The notes beneath the pieces were generated by a model. It was not told the origin of the DNA and did no database searches. It saw only the letters and a program-made list of their open reading frames with translations. From an uncultured Eubacteriales bacterium (GTDB lineage Bacteria; Bacillota; Clostridia; Oscillospirales; Butyricicoccaceae), in the NCBI GenBank assembly GCA_910585875.1, contig CAJUIK010000011.1, positions 1-30,438 of the forward strand: DNA of 30,438 bases, in the 5' to 3' direction. The position numbers were made by a program, and so were the translations under genes. Shown piece after piece: positions 22,341 through 29,876 of the stretch. Every line of letters begins with the position of its first letter. Positions within the stretch are counted from its first letter, which is position 1.

Positions 22341-23343
22341 ACAGAATGTCAGCATCGAGCGGCTGGAAGAGGTGGTCAATCTCTTCGGCGCCTTTGATGA
22401 AAATATCCGCCTGCTGGAGGAGGAATACGGCGTCAATATTGTATGCCGGGATGAAAATTTGAAAATCTGCGGCGAGGCGGATCATGTGCTCCAGGCCCAA
22501 AACGCCGTAACCGAGCTGCTGCGCCTGGCCGCCCGGGGGGAACAGATCACGACCCAAAACGTCAACTATGTGATCTCCCTCATTCGGGAAGGCCAGCAGG
22601 ATAAGCTGAGCCAGATGGGCGGCGGCCTGATCTGCGTGACGGCCAAAGGCCGGCCTATCAAGGCCAAAACCCTGGGCCAACAGGAGTATGTGGATTGCAT
22701 CGAACACAACACCGTCACCCTGGGCATCGGCCCGGCGGGCACAGGAAAGACCTATCTGGCGGTGGCCAAGGCGGTGGTGGCCTTTCGGGAGAAGACGGTC
22801 AACCGCATTATTCTCACCCGCCCCGCTGTGGAGGCTGGGGAAAAGCTGGGCTTTCTGCCCGGAGACCTGCAAAACAAGGTGGACCCCTATCTGCGGCCCT
22901 TGTACGACGCTCTGTTCGATATGCTGGGGCCCGAGACCTTCCAGCGGTATCTGGAAAAGGGGAGTATCGAGGTGGCGCCCCTGGCCTATATGCGGGGCCG
23001 GACGCTGGACGATTCGTTCATCATTCTGGACGAGGCCCAAAATACCACGCCGGAGCAGATGAAAATGTTTTTAACCCGTCTGGGCTTCAATTCCAAAATC
23101 GTAATCACTGGCGACGTCACCCAGATCGATCTGCCCGACGGTAAGCTTAGCGGCCTGAAAGAGGCCATGCGGGTGCTCCGAGACGTGGAGGGCGTGGGCC
23201 AATGCCGCCTGACTTCCCTGGACGTGGTGCGCCATGAGCTGGTGCAGCGCATCGTCAACGCCTACGCCAAATACGAAGAGCAGCGTCAGGACGGCCGGCA
23301 GAAGCCGCGGGAGAAAAACAGCCGGAGGCTGGGCAAAAAATAA
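22333..23343 (+). CDS. phoH: PhoH-family ATPase
   Basis: A 336-residue PhoH/PhoL protein. An N-terminal KH-like region leads to GIGPAGTGKTYLAVAKAVVA (Walker A), RIILTRPAVEAGEKLGFLPG, and SFIILDEAQNTTPEQMKMFL (Walker B), then SKIVITGDVTQIDLP (sensor). These are RNA-linked ATPases, often beside ybeY. In many Firmicutes yqfC-yqfD-phoH is followed by the HD hydrolase yqfF (pgpH) and ybeY; here it is not. ATG 22333 is preferred because GGAGG (22322-22326) lies 6 bases upstream, whereas the ATG at 22327 directly abuts it. The basic C-terminal tail is lysine/arginine-rich. Confidence 0.95.
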   Translation: MIEQNVSIERLEEVVNLFGAFDENIRLLEEEYGVNIVCRDENLKICGEADHVLQAQNAVTELLRLAARGEQITTQNVNYVISLIREGQQDKLSQMGGGLICVTAKGRPIKAKTLGQQEYVDCIEHNTVTLGIGPAGTGKTYLAVAKAVVAFREKTVNRIILTRPAVEAGEKLGFLPGDLQNKVDPYLRPLYDALFDMLGPETFQRYLEKGSIEVAPLAYMRGRTLDDSFIILDEAQNTTPEQMKMFLTRLGFNSKIVITGDVTQIDLPDGKLSGLKEAMRVLRDVEGVGQCRLTSLDVVRHELVQRIVNAYAKYEEQRQDGRQKPREKNSRRLGKK

Positions 23344-23391
23344 GCGCGCTGGCGGACGATGCTATAAAGTACAGGATTGCGAGGCGGAGAG

Positions 23392-24504
23392 ATGGAAAGA
23401 AAGGCGCAAAAATGCAAGCAGTGCGGCCGGGAAATTTATTTTGACGGGATTTGCGTTTCCTGTCGGGCTGAAAACGAACGAAACAGAATCTTGGCGATGA
23501 GCGACGAGGAGGTCGCCGGCAGCGTCCGGCAGATATGCCGGGAGATCCAGTCCACAGGCCAGCTGGAGGAGAATGAGGCTCTCTTTCGCAAGCTGCTGAA
23601 CTATCGAGAGATTGACACGTCAAAAATCGCCGTAGCCGCCTTTGAAAAGGGGCTTTTCGCCCCCTGCGAGCTGTATAAAGACGCGCCCGAGGATGTGACG
23701 AAGGCGATGATAGCCCTGGCGGAGCAGGAGGAGATCAACCCCAGCCTTGCTGGGAATTTGCTGCTGTGTCTGGCCGTCCGGGGCGGCGACGACGTGTTCC
23801 GCACCTTTTTGGAGCTGGAGAAGCGGCCCCGGAAATGGAGGAAATCCCTCTATGTGGACCCGTCGGTTTATGCCGCATATGGAGGCTGGTCCTATGACGG
23901 CGACGGCCGGAAGATCAAAACCAACTTTGAGTCATGCTATCCCATGGTCAAAGGGACGCTGGAAGAAAAAGAGCGCAGCCCGGTGAAAATCGGCGTCCCT
24001 GCCGGCGAGCGCTGCCCCCAATGCGACTGCGCGCTGGTCAACCTCATGGAGATTGACTGCAGGGACCCCCGGCTGGCTTTTCTGGGGATCGACGGCGTGA
24101 TCAAAGCCAAATGCTGCCCCAATTGCTTTCCCTATGCGGAGGACTATTTTTGCCGCTATACCATAGACGGGGAAAGCGAAATTCTTTGTGAAGAGAGCCC
24201 AGCCGCCATGGAAAATCTTTTCGGCGACGAGGGAATACAGGAGCTTTCCTCCAATCTCTATCGCTTGGGGGACAGCCCCGTCCCGCTTCGGTATGCCGCC
24301 GACTGGGAGGGCGGTTCCTCTGTGGGCGGGTTTGGCTTTTGGATTCAGGACTGCGAAATCAAGCGCTGCCCCCAATGCGGCAAGCCCATGACATATCTGG
24401 CCCAAATCCAATGGGACACGGTTCTGGAAGGCATGGAGGGAAACGCCTATATCGAACTCTGCAAAGACTGCAAGAGGATCGCCATATTGCATCAACAAAC
24501 CTAA
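23392..24504 (+). CDS. Zinc-finger protein with DUF1963-like C-terminus
   Basis: A 370-residue protein. It begins with a zinc ribbon (CKQCGREIYFDGICVSCRAE), then a helical region (about 30-130) with LLLCLAVRGGDDVFRTFLEL, then AAYGGWSYDGDGR. A second Cys pair set (CPQCDCALVNLMEID and CCPNCFPY) and a C-terminal GGFGFWIQDCEIKRCPQCGK with MTYLAQIQWDT complete it. The G-G-x-x-x-W-I-Q-D...CP-x-CGK-x-M-x-(F/Y)-L-A-Q-I pattern is that of DUF1963/YwqG-like proteins, some of which are immunity or suppressor proteins. The role here is unknown. ATG 23392 has GGCGGAGAG upstream. It appears to be monocistronic. Confidence 0.8.
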   Translation: MERKAQKCKQCGREIYFDGICVSCRAENERNRILAMSDEEVAGSVRQICREIQSTGQLEENEALFRKLLNYREIDTSKIAVAAFEKGLFAPCELYKDAPEDVTKAMIALAEQEEINPSLAGNLLLCLAVRGGDDVFRTFLELEKRPRKWRKSLYVDPSVYAAYGGWSYDGDGRKIKTNFESCYPMVKGTLEEKERSPVKIGVPAGERCPQCDCALVNLMEIDCRDPRLAFLGIDGVIKAKCCPNCFPYAEDYFCRYTIDGESEILCEESPAAMENLFGDEGIQELSSNLYRLGDSPVPLRYAADWEGGSSVGGFGFWIQDCEIKRCPQCGKPMTYLAQIQWDTVLEGMEGNAYIELCKDCKRIAILHQQT

Positions 24505-24588
24505 AAAGCCCCGGCCTCGGGCGCAAAGGCTTCTCGCTCCTCTACGCTCACACGGAGCCCGGCCGTCGGGCCTGCCCGACAAAAATAA

Positions 24589-24624
24589 CCCGGCGCCCCT
24601 GGAAAGGGGGCGCCGGGCCTTTTT
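24589..24624 (+). terminator. Terminator after the DUF1963-like gene
   Basis: CCCGGCGCCCC (24589-24599), a 7-nt loop, GGGGCGCCGGG (24607-24617), then CCTTTTT. Confidence 0.93.
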
Positions 24625-24701
24625 GGCAGCGGACGCTGTGGAGGGAAGGGCGGAAAGAGGGCCGGACGTGATGTATTCGGGGGATTGCTCCCCCGGTTAG
24701 G

Positions 24702-25037
24702 TCAGCGCCAGCGGCGGCAGCAGCCGCAGCCGTTATTGCCGCCGTTGTTGCTGTTGTCGCCGTCCGCGTCGCCGCAGTTGAAGCAGGCGGACATACGGGA
24801 CAGGGAATCAGAGATTTTCTCCAGGACGTTTCTGGTGTCTTCGCAGCAGTTCAGGTCGGAATATCCGGCGCCGTAGTAGATGGACATCGGCACATCCACA
24901 TAGCGGGAATAGGTGCAAACGGTCTCGATCTCGATATTCGTGTTGCCGGCGTTGCAGCCGCAGCAGGAGGGCCGGCAGCCGCAGGAATTGCAGCCGCAGC
25001 CACAGGAATTGCAGTTGTTATTGCAGTTACAGCTCAT
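24702..25037 (-). CDS. Cys-rich protein, probable spore coat component
   Basis: A 111-residue protein with 19 cysteines, 11 of them in the first 28 residues (MSCNCNNNCNSCGCGC...), then a less Cys-rich core (VCTYSRYVDVPMSIYYGAGY, helical VLEKISDSLSRMSACF) and an Asn/Gly-rich end closing with CGCCRRWR. There is no signal peptide. Cys/Asn/Gly-rich composition is typical of cross-linked spore coat proteins in Clostridia. A sigma-K/sigma-E-like promoter lies 61-88 bp upstream. An AGAGAG ribosome site precedes ATG 25037. Metal storage is the alternative. A short GGGGGA/TCCCCC hairpin (24679-24694) follows the stop. Confidence 0.8.
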   Translation of the reverse strand: MSCNCNNNCNSCGCGCNSCGCRPSCCGCNAGNTNIEIETVCTYSRYVDVPMSIYYGAGYSDLNCCEDTRNVLEKISDSLSRMSACFNCGDADGDNSNNGGNNGCGCCRRWR

Positions 25038-25097
25038 AGTTTCACTCTCTTTCCGTCGCGGTCAGGATTGACGCCGTCTGCCGGGCGGCGTCTACTG

Positions 25098-25125
25098 TAT
25101 CATATGTCCCCCAGAGCCTCGGGGT
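25098..25125 (-). promoter_or_regulatory. Sigma-K-like promoter of the Cys-rich gene
   Basis: On the minus strand ACC (25123-25125), a 16-bp gap and CATATGATA (25098-25106), which fits the mother-cell consensus CATAnnnTA with an AC at -35. There is no competing sigma-A promoter in the interval. Confidence 0.6.
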
Positions 25126-25140
25126 GACTGCCCCGCCCAT

Positions 25141-25169
25141 TTGACAAAGGCGGGGGCAAATGGTAGAAT
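25141..25169 (+). promoter_or_regulatory. Sigma-A promoter of the EamA transporter gene
   Basis: Consensus TTGACA (25141-25146), a 17-bp spacer and TAGAAT (25164-25169); the start is expected near 25176. Confidence 0.9.
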
Positions 25170-25179
25170 AATAGAAAAA

Positions 25180-25259
25180 CCGCCCGCAATCCCGCCCTGT
25201 TTTTGCAGATTGGGCCGGCGGAAAGCTTGTTTGCCGCCTTTTTGGGCGGCGGATTTTTT
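25180..25259 (+). promoter_or_regulatory. Possible attenuator in the EamA leader
   Basis: Segment 1 CCGCCCGCAATC (25180-25191) can pair with segment 2 GATTGGGCCGGCGG (25208-25221). Segment 3 GCCGCC (25233-25238) and segment 4 GGCGGC (25245-25250) form a terminator stem followed by GGATTTTTT. Segment 2 can also pair with segment 3 through GGCGG/CCGCC, which would block the terminator. The ligand or signal is unknown. Confidence 0.5.
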
Positions 25260-25279
25260 GTCTGGAAAGGATCAAAGAT

Positions 25280-26167
25280 ATGAAAACCCAGAAAGCGTTT
25301 TTTTATCATTTCTTGTTGGTCGCCACCGCCTTTATCTGGGGCGTTTCTTTTTTGTGGGTGAAAGACGCCCTCAACGCCGGGCTGGACAGCAGCTTTTTCC
25401 TCTTTCTCCGCTATCTGCTGGCCTCGTTGCTGTGGCTGCCTGTCTGCGCCAAAGAGCTGCGCCAAGCCACAGGGCGGCAGATCCTGATGGGCGCCTTGGT
25501 GGGCGTTTTTCTCTATGCGGCCATGTTGGTGCAGACCGTAGCCCTCAATATGACGACCCCCTCCAACAGCGCCTTTATCACCACGTCCTATGTGGTGCTC
25601 ACTCCCTTCGCCGCCTGGCTGATCATGGGCCAGAAGCCCCGAAAAAAGGTCTATGCCTGCGCCCTGCTCTGTCTGTTGGGCCTCTATGTGCTCACCATGA
25701 CGCCGGGCCAGCCCTTTGTGTTGTCCTTTGGCGACGGCCTGACTCTGCTGGCCGCGCTGTTGTTCGCCTTTCAAATTACCTTTCTCTATCGGTTTACCAG
25801 CCGGATGCCCGTCCGGCTGCTGACTTTCCTGCCCCTGGCCACCACTTGCCTTTGTTGCCTGGCCACCGCCTTGGCCACAGGAAGTATGACGTTGGAGGGA
25901 GTGCAGATCAAAGAAGCGATTTTTCCCACCATCCTGGTGGTGCTGCTGGCTACCATCGCCGCAGGGTATATGCAGACCGTGGGGCAAAAACATGTGGAGC
26001 CCTCCCGCTGCGCCATCATTTTTTCTTTGGAATCCGTCTTCGCCTGCCTGTCCTCTGTCGTCATGGGCTATGAGCCTCTGACCCTGAACCTGGCCCTGGG
26101 CGGCCTCATCGTCGTCTGCGCCATCATGGTTTCCGAATACCAGGGAAAACGGAAAGGGGAAGAATAA
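25280..26167 (+). CDS. EamA/DMT-family transporter
   Basis: A 295-residue, ten-helix drug/metabolite transporter. The first EamA repeat begins LLVATAFIWGVSFLWVKDAL with FLRYLLASLLWLP, and ends NMTTPSNSAFITTSYVVLTP-FAAWLIMGQKP. The second repeat holds GDGLTLLAALLFAFQITFLY and EPSRCAIIFSLESVFACLSS. Members export amino acids, nucleobases or drugs; the substrate cannot be read here. It is behind a consensus promoter and a leader that may attenuate. Ribosome site AAAGGAT. Confidence 0.93.
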   Translation: MKTQKAFFYHFLLVATAFIWGVSFLWVKDALNAGLDSSFFLFLRYLLASLLWLPVCAKELRQATGRQILMGALVGVFLYAAMLVQTVALNMTTPSNSAFITTSYVVLTPFAAWLIMGQKPRKKVYACALLCLLGLYVLTMTPGQPFVLSFGDGLTLLAALLFAFQITFLYRFTSRMPVRLLTFLPLATTCLCCLATALATGSMTLEGVQIKEAIFPTILVVLLATIAAGYMQTVGQKHVEPSRCAIIFSLESVFACLSSVVMGYEPLTLNLALGGLIVVCAIMVSEYQGKRKGEE

Positions 26168-26195
26168 GCGGACGATATGAAAAGCGCGCTGGCGG

Positions 26196-26240
26196 GCGCA
26201 AAGCCGGGGGAGCGGCCGTCGCCCTCCCCCGGCTTTGCGC
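26196..26240. repeat. Perfect 17-bp inverted repeat between convergent genes
   Basis: GCGCAAAGCCGGGGGAG (26196-26212) pairs with CTCCCCCGGCTTTGCGC (26224-26240) around an 11-nt loop. It has no T run on the plus strand and sits directly next to a second hairpin that does act as a terminator. It may shield 3' ends from nucleases. Confidence 0.7.
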
Positions 26241-26244
26241 ACAA

Positions 26245-26274
26245 AAAGCCAAGCAGCTCCTGCTGCTTGGCTTT
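26245..26274. terminator. Bidirectional terminator between eamA-type gene and rtcB
   Basis: AAAGCCAAGCAG (26245-26256), loop CTCCTG, CTGCTTGGCTTT (26263-26274). T-rich sequence follows on both strands, serving the two convergent genes. Confidence 0.88.
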
Positions 26275-26286
26275 CTTTACGGGGCT

Positions 26287-27510
26287 TTATCGGGAAAGAG
26301 GAGGGCGCCGTTCCTCTCCGGCTTTGAAGTTGTAGATGGGTCGGATCACAGTTTCGATTTGGGCGGTAGGGCCGATGAAGCGGACGATATCCTCCATGCT
26401 CTTATAGGCCATGGGGCATTCGTCCAGGGTGGAGCGATCCACCGAGGTGGTGTAAATCCCCTCCATCTGCTGCTGGAATTCCTCCAGGGAAAAGGCGGCT
26501 TTGGCAGCGGATCGGCTCATCAGCCGGCCTGCGCCGTGGGGCGCCGAGCAGTTCCAATCCTGGTTGCCCAGGCCCGTGCAGATCAGGCTGCCGTCCCGCA
26601 TATTGATGGGAATCAGCAGCCGCTCTCCCGACTGGGCGGAGACGGCGCCTTTGCGCAGGATCATATGCTCTGTGTCGATATAATTGTGGACAGTGGAAAA
26701 CTGATCGTCCGCCCGCAGCCCCAGGCCGGAGACAATGCGCTCCAGCATGGCTTGGCGGTTTAAGGCGGCGAACCGCTGCGCCAGCTCCATATCGTGGAGG
26801 TAATCCTCCATCAGCCAGCCGGAGACATAGGCCAGGTCTTTGGGGATAGACGGCCGCTGGTTTTTCAGCGCCTTGCGCCGGCTTTCGATTTCCGCCTCCC
26901 GGCCTTGGGCCTTCAGCGAAGCGGCCAGCTGCTGGAAATCCTGCCGGCCGCCCCGGTTCAGGGCCTGCCAGCCTGCCCGCTGATAATAGCCGGCGATTTC
27001 CACCCCCAGATGGCGGCTGCCCGAATGGACCGTCAGATAAATCCTCCCCTGTTCGTCCCGGTCGGCTTCGATGAAATGGTTGCCGCCGCCCAGAGTCCCC
27101 ATGCTCTTTTCCGCCCGCAGCAGGTCGGCGTGGTCCTTGCATTTCAGCTTTTGTAGGTCGATTTTTTGGGCAAAAGGGTGCTTTTTCTGCCGGATGCCAA
27201 AGCCGGAGGGGATTTCTCGGCGGATCAGCTGGTCCAGCGCCTGCAAATCCAGATCCTCTTCCCTTAGGCGCAGGATTTCCATACCGCAGCCGATATCCAC
27301 TCCCACCAGATTGGGCACGGTTTTGTCCGTAATCGTCATGGTAGTCCCCACAGTGCAGCCGACGCCGGCGTGGATATCCGGCATCATGCGGATGCGGCTG
27401 CCCGCGCAAAAGGGTTGGCTGCACAGTTGAATCACCTGGGCCACAGATTGCTGGTCCACTGTATCGGTGAAAATTTTAGCTGTGTTGTATTTTCCTGTTA
27501 CTTCAATCAT
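26287..27510 (-). CDS. rtcB: RtcB-type RNA ligase
   Basis: A 407-residue protein with the RtcB signatures in order: PDIHAGVGCTVGTTM, LVGVDIGCGMEI (metal-binding Asp/Cys), GTLGGGNHFIEAD, TVHSGSRHLG, FSTVHNYID and SAPHGAGRLMSR, whose histidine forms the GMP adduct. RtcB joins 2',3'-cyclic phosphate or 3'-phosphate RNA ends to 5'-OH ends using GTP and Mn2+. In bacteria it is used in RNA repair. It stands alone here, without rtcA, rtcR or a peptide-chain-release-factor partner. The length suits the shorter bacterial RtcB subgroup. Ribosome site AAGGAG. Confidence 0.96.
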   Translation of the reverse strand: MIEVTGKYNTAKIFTDTVDQQSVAQVIQLCSQPFCAGSRIRMMPDIHAGVGCTVGTTMTITDKTVPNLVGVDIGCGMEILRLREEDLDLQALDQLIRREIPSGFGIRQKKHPFAQKIDLQKLKCKDHADLLRAEKSMGTLGGGNHFIEADRDEQGRIYLTVHSGSRHLGVEIAGYYQRAGWQALNRGGRQDFQQLAASLKAQGREAEIESRRKALKNQRPSIPKDLAYVSGWLMEDYLHDMELAQRFAALNRQAMLERIVSGLGLRADDQFSTVHNYIDTEHMILRKGAVSAQSGERLLIPINMRDGSLICTGLGNQDWNCSAPHGAGRLMSRSAAKAAFSLEEFQQQMEGIYTTSVDRSTLDECPMAYKSMEDIVRFIGPTAQIETVIRPIYNFKAGEERRPPLSR

Positions 27511-27541
27511 CAGTCGCTCCTTTCTCAGCCGCGGTAACGCT

Positions 27542-27571
27542 ATTATATCGCCGGCGGCCGGCTTCCGTCAA
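27542..27571 (-). promoter_or_regulatory. Promoter of rtcB
   Basis: On the minus strand TTGACG (27566-27571), an 18-bp spacer and TATAAT (27542-27547). Confidence 0.75.
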
Positions 27572-27621
27572 TGGCAGGCCAAAGGGAGGAGCCGCGCGCA
27601 TAGGAAACGGGGGAAAGAGAG

Positions 27622-27978
27622 ATGGAACAATCTATACTGACAGACGGAACTGTTTTGGAAGAAAACGGAGAGAGCGTCGTCGTCAATCAATATAGCTTCT
27701 GCGAGCTGGTTAAGGAGCTGCTTGTCCAGTATGCCGGCCTTTCTTATGAAGAGGCGGATCGGCTGGTCGGCCGCTCCCATCTGGCAAGGCCCATAGAAAG
27801 CGCAGGCGACGCAGGGCTGCTGGGCCATGAGCTGCCTTATTATTGGGCGATGTCCCTGCGCTATGGAAATGGTTATTGGCAAAAGGGAATCCCCGCCCAG
27901 CCGGAAGATTTGGCCGCTTATTTTGAGGCGGAAAGGGAGATCATTCGGCGGCGCGGTTTGAAAGAGCCCTTTGAATAA
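27622..27978 (+). CDS. Conserved hypothetical protein
   Basis: A 118-residue soluble protein. The N-terminus MEQSILTDGTVLEENGESVV is followed by a helical core: SFCELVKELLVQYAGLSYEE, ADRLVGRSHLARPIES, and GLLGHELPYYWAMSLRYGNG, then YWQKGIPAQPEDLAAYF. I recall similar small proteins in Clostridia without a known role. ATG 27622 follows GGGGGAAAGAGAG. It is divergent from rtcB, sharing a 111-bp gap, and is closed by its own terminator; no promoter was identified. Confidence 0.75.
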   Translation: MEQSILTDGTVLEENGESVVVNQYSFCELVKELLVQYAGLSYEEADRLVGRSHLARPIESAGDAGLLGHELPYYWAMSLRYGNGYWQKGIPAQPEDLAAYFEAEREIIRRRGLKEPFE

Positions 27979-28011
27979 CAGGAGCCTGTTCTCCCAGGGG
28001 TTCCTCCGATT

Positions 28012-28045
28012 AAAAAGCCGGACCCGATAAGGGTCCGGCTTTTTT
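28012..28045. terminator. Bidirectional terminator
   Basis: AGCCGGACCC (28016-28025), loop GATAA, GGGTCCGGCT (28031-28040), with an A run before and a T run after. It serves the converging genes on either side. Confidence 0.93.
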
Positions 28046-28062
28046 GCGCCGTTAGGGGCGAA

Positions 28063-29076
28063 TCAAACCCACAGCGGGTTGTCCCACAGATTGAGTTTAG
28101 TTCCAATGCCCATGGCTTTGGCGTTTTCATAGAGCTTAGCCGCCAGCATAATATCCACGCTGCCTACGCCGGCGCTGCCGCAATAGACGAATTGATCTTC
28201 GTTCTGCCGCACGGCTACGCCGTTGACCATCTCGGGCAGCTCCACAATATCCTCTCTTTTCAGCTTGCCCGCCTGGCAGAGCTGGCAGACCAGGATGCCC
28301 GACAGGTGGGACATCTGGCTCCAGTTGTCCAGCACAACCCGATCCGCCGTCAGCAGGATGTCCTCTTCGCAGGATTGGCCTTCCATCTGGATGACCGTCA
28401 TGTTGGGCTGGAGCCATTCCTTTTTGATAAAGGGCTTGCGGGAGGTGGTTTCCGTCACCAGCAGCTGGACGCCCTTCACCGCTTCTTCCACATTGGCATA
28501 GGGAATCACCTTGATTTGGCCTTCAAATTCCTTGGCCAGCCCCTCCGCCTTTTCCATCACCAGATCTACCATATGAATCTCTTCCAGGGTGGGCACAGCC
28601 TCTTTCATGGCCATAATCATGGTGCGGCCGATGACGCCGGCGCCCACCAGACAGGCTTTTTTCGTGCCCTTCAAGGCGTTGTATTTGGCCATGACGCCGG
28701 CCGTGGCCGAAGTCCGCATGGCGGTGGTGATAGTGCCGTCTAAAATGGCTTTGGGGAAGACGGTCTTGGGGTCGGACAGCACCACGATATCGATGCCGTA
28801 GGGCACGCCCTCCAGCTGGGAATTGGCCTTGGATTCCGCCGCCCACTTAAAACCCGCCGTATCCACGTCGCCGCCGATGTAGGCGGGCATAGACATACAA
28901 TAGGAATCCCAGTTGTCGTTGCTGGGCATTCCCAAAAACACCTTGGCGGGGTTGATGATTTGGTTTTGCCCGATCATCTGAAAGGTCTTTTCCGTCTCCG
29001 CCAGCACCATCTTCATGTCCAGCAGACCCGCTTTAATGACGTCCTCTTGCTTCAAAAAAAGGATTTCCGGTTTCAT
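28063..29076 (-). CDS. Ornithine cyclodeaminase / mu-crystallin family protein
   Basis: A 337-residue protein. FLKQEDVIKAGLLDMKMVLA at the N-terminus, CMSMPAYIGGDVDTAGFKWA (substrate-binding lysine region), DGTITTAMRTSATAGVMAKY and the Rossmann loop ACLVGAGVIGRTMI are typical of the family. Members include ornithine cyclodeaminase, alanine dehydrogenase and enzymes of diaminopropionate and opine-type synthesis, all NAD(P)-dependent imine chemistry. The exact substrate cannot be assigned. It is monocistronic, with a GGAGG ribosome site 10 bases before ATG. Confidence 0.9.
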   Translation of the reverse strand: MKPEILFLKQEDVIKAGLLDMKMVLAETEKTFQMIGQNQIINPAKVFLGMPSNDNWDSYCMSMPAYIGGDVDTAGFKWAAESKANSQLEGVPYGIDIVVLSDPKTVFPKAILDGTITTAMRTSATAGVMAKYNALKGTKKACLVGAGVIGRTMIMAMKEAVPTLEEIHMVDLVMEKAEGLAKEFEGQIKVIPYANVEEAVKGVQLLVTETTSRKPFIKKEWLQPNMTVIQMEGQSCEEDILLTADRVVLDNWSQMSHLSGILVCQLCQAGKLKREDIVELPEMVNGVAVRQNEDQFVYCGSAGVGSVDIMLAAKLYENAKAMGIGTKLNLWDNPLWV

Positions 29077-29119
29077 TTTGCTTCAGCCTCCGTGTTTGTA
29101 TAGGTTAATTGTTATTCGT

Positions 29120-29148
29120 ATCTTAGCATAATTATACGGAAAAAGCAA
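29120..29148 (-). promoter_or_regulatory. Promoter of the cyclodeaminase-family gene
   Basis: On the minus strand TTGCTT (29143-29148), a 17-bp spacer and TAAGAT (29120-29125). The rest of the gap to 29301 is AT-rich, with a GCATAT repeat, and holds no gene I can support. Confidence 0.65.
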
Positions 29149-29301
29149 GAGGAAATTTGAATATTTTTTCGCATATATGAATAAATTTGCATATCGCTGC
29201 CGCAGATCTAAGGTCTGCTTGCGGTTGGAAGGGGGCTGCGGCGGCTTGATAGACCGGCGGCTGGACTATTTTTGTCTCTCTGCAAAAAGGACGCAGGGCA
29301 A

Positions 29302-29330
29302 AAAAATAAGCGCGAAACGCGCTTATTTTT
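29302..29330 (-). terminator. Terminator of the YcxB-like gene
   Basis: A perfect 13-bp stem AAAAATAAGCGCG / CGCGCTTATTTTT around AAA, just after the stop at 29348. Confidence 0.88.
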
Positions 29331-29347
29331 GGCTGAGCCTATTCGGT

Positions 29348-29872
29348 CTATTTGGGCTTTTTGAAGGACAGCTTTTTTTGCAGCGGGCAGCGCTGGGTGA
29401 TGAAATCCCGGAATTCCGCCGGCGTAACGCCCTGGAATCCCCCTTTGTCCAGCATAAAGAGCTGGCCTTGAGAGACCAGGCCCAGGGCGGACCGGGTTTC
29501 CAGCAAGAAAGAAATCTGGCTGTAATCCACCTGCTGGCGCAGCTGGCTGGCGGTAACAACAAAGCCCTCCTCGGTAAAGACAAATTGCCGGGGCTCCTGC
29601 AAAGCGGCCTGCCGCTGCTTAAAAGCGGCTCGGGCCGGATACCAATAGCCCCAGAAACAAAAATAGATCATCAAAAACCCCAGGAAACAAAAGAAGAAAT
29701 CCGGGTACCCCTTGGCCTGCCCCTTGAGATAGGCGATATAAAAGCACAGAGCGCCCCAGATCAAGGCGAAGAGCCGGCTCTTCCACTGCCTTTTGTAATA
29801 GTAGACCCGCTGGGTAGCCATGTAAACCCGCCGGTCGTATAGGGTTTGGTTGGTAAAAAGAGTCTGCTCCAT
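29348..29872 (-). CDS. YcxB-like membrane protein
   Basis: A 174-residue protein with two membrane helices (about 32-47, LFALIWGALCFYIAYL, and 55-74, FFFCFLGFLMIYFCFWGYW) followed by a cytosolic YcxB-type domain: FVFTEEGFVVTASQLRQQ, VDYSQISFLLET, GQLFMLDKGGFQGVTPAEF. The 'E-x-G-(F/L)...W/Y-x-x-I...l-y-l-x-x-x-x-f...P-x-x-x-F' order fits this family of unknown function. ATG 29872 is chosen because a GAGG site lies upstream, within the end of the preceding gene. It starts 4 bases after the creatininase-family stop and so is probably co-transcribed. Confidence 0.8.
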   Translation of the reverse strand: MEQTLFTNQTLYDRRVYMATQRVYYYKRQWKSRLFALIWGALCFYIAYLKGQAKGYPDFFFCFLGFLMIYFCFWGYWYPARAAFKQRQAALQEPRQFVFTEEGFVVTASQLRQQVDYSQISFLLETRSALGLVSQGQLFMLDKGGFQGVTPAEFRDFITQRCPLQKKLSFKKPK

Positions 29873-29876
29873 GGAG

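Noticed and set aside
25100..26242. 380-codon minus-strand frame opposite the EamA gene
   Set aside because: Antisense shadow with low-complexity Gln/Gly/His composition, crossing promoters and terminators.
29177..29842. 221-codon plus-strand frame over the AT-rich gap and the YcxB-like gene
   Set aside because: It runs antisense through a terminator and a well-supported gene, and has no ribosome site.
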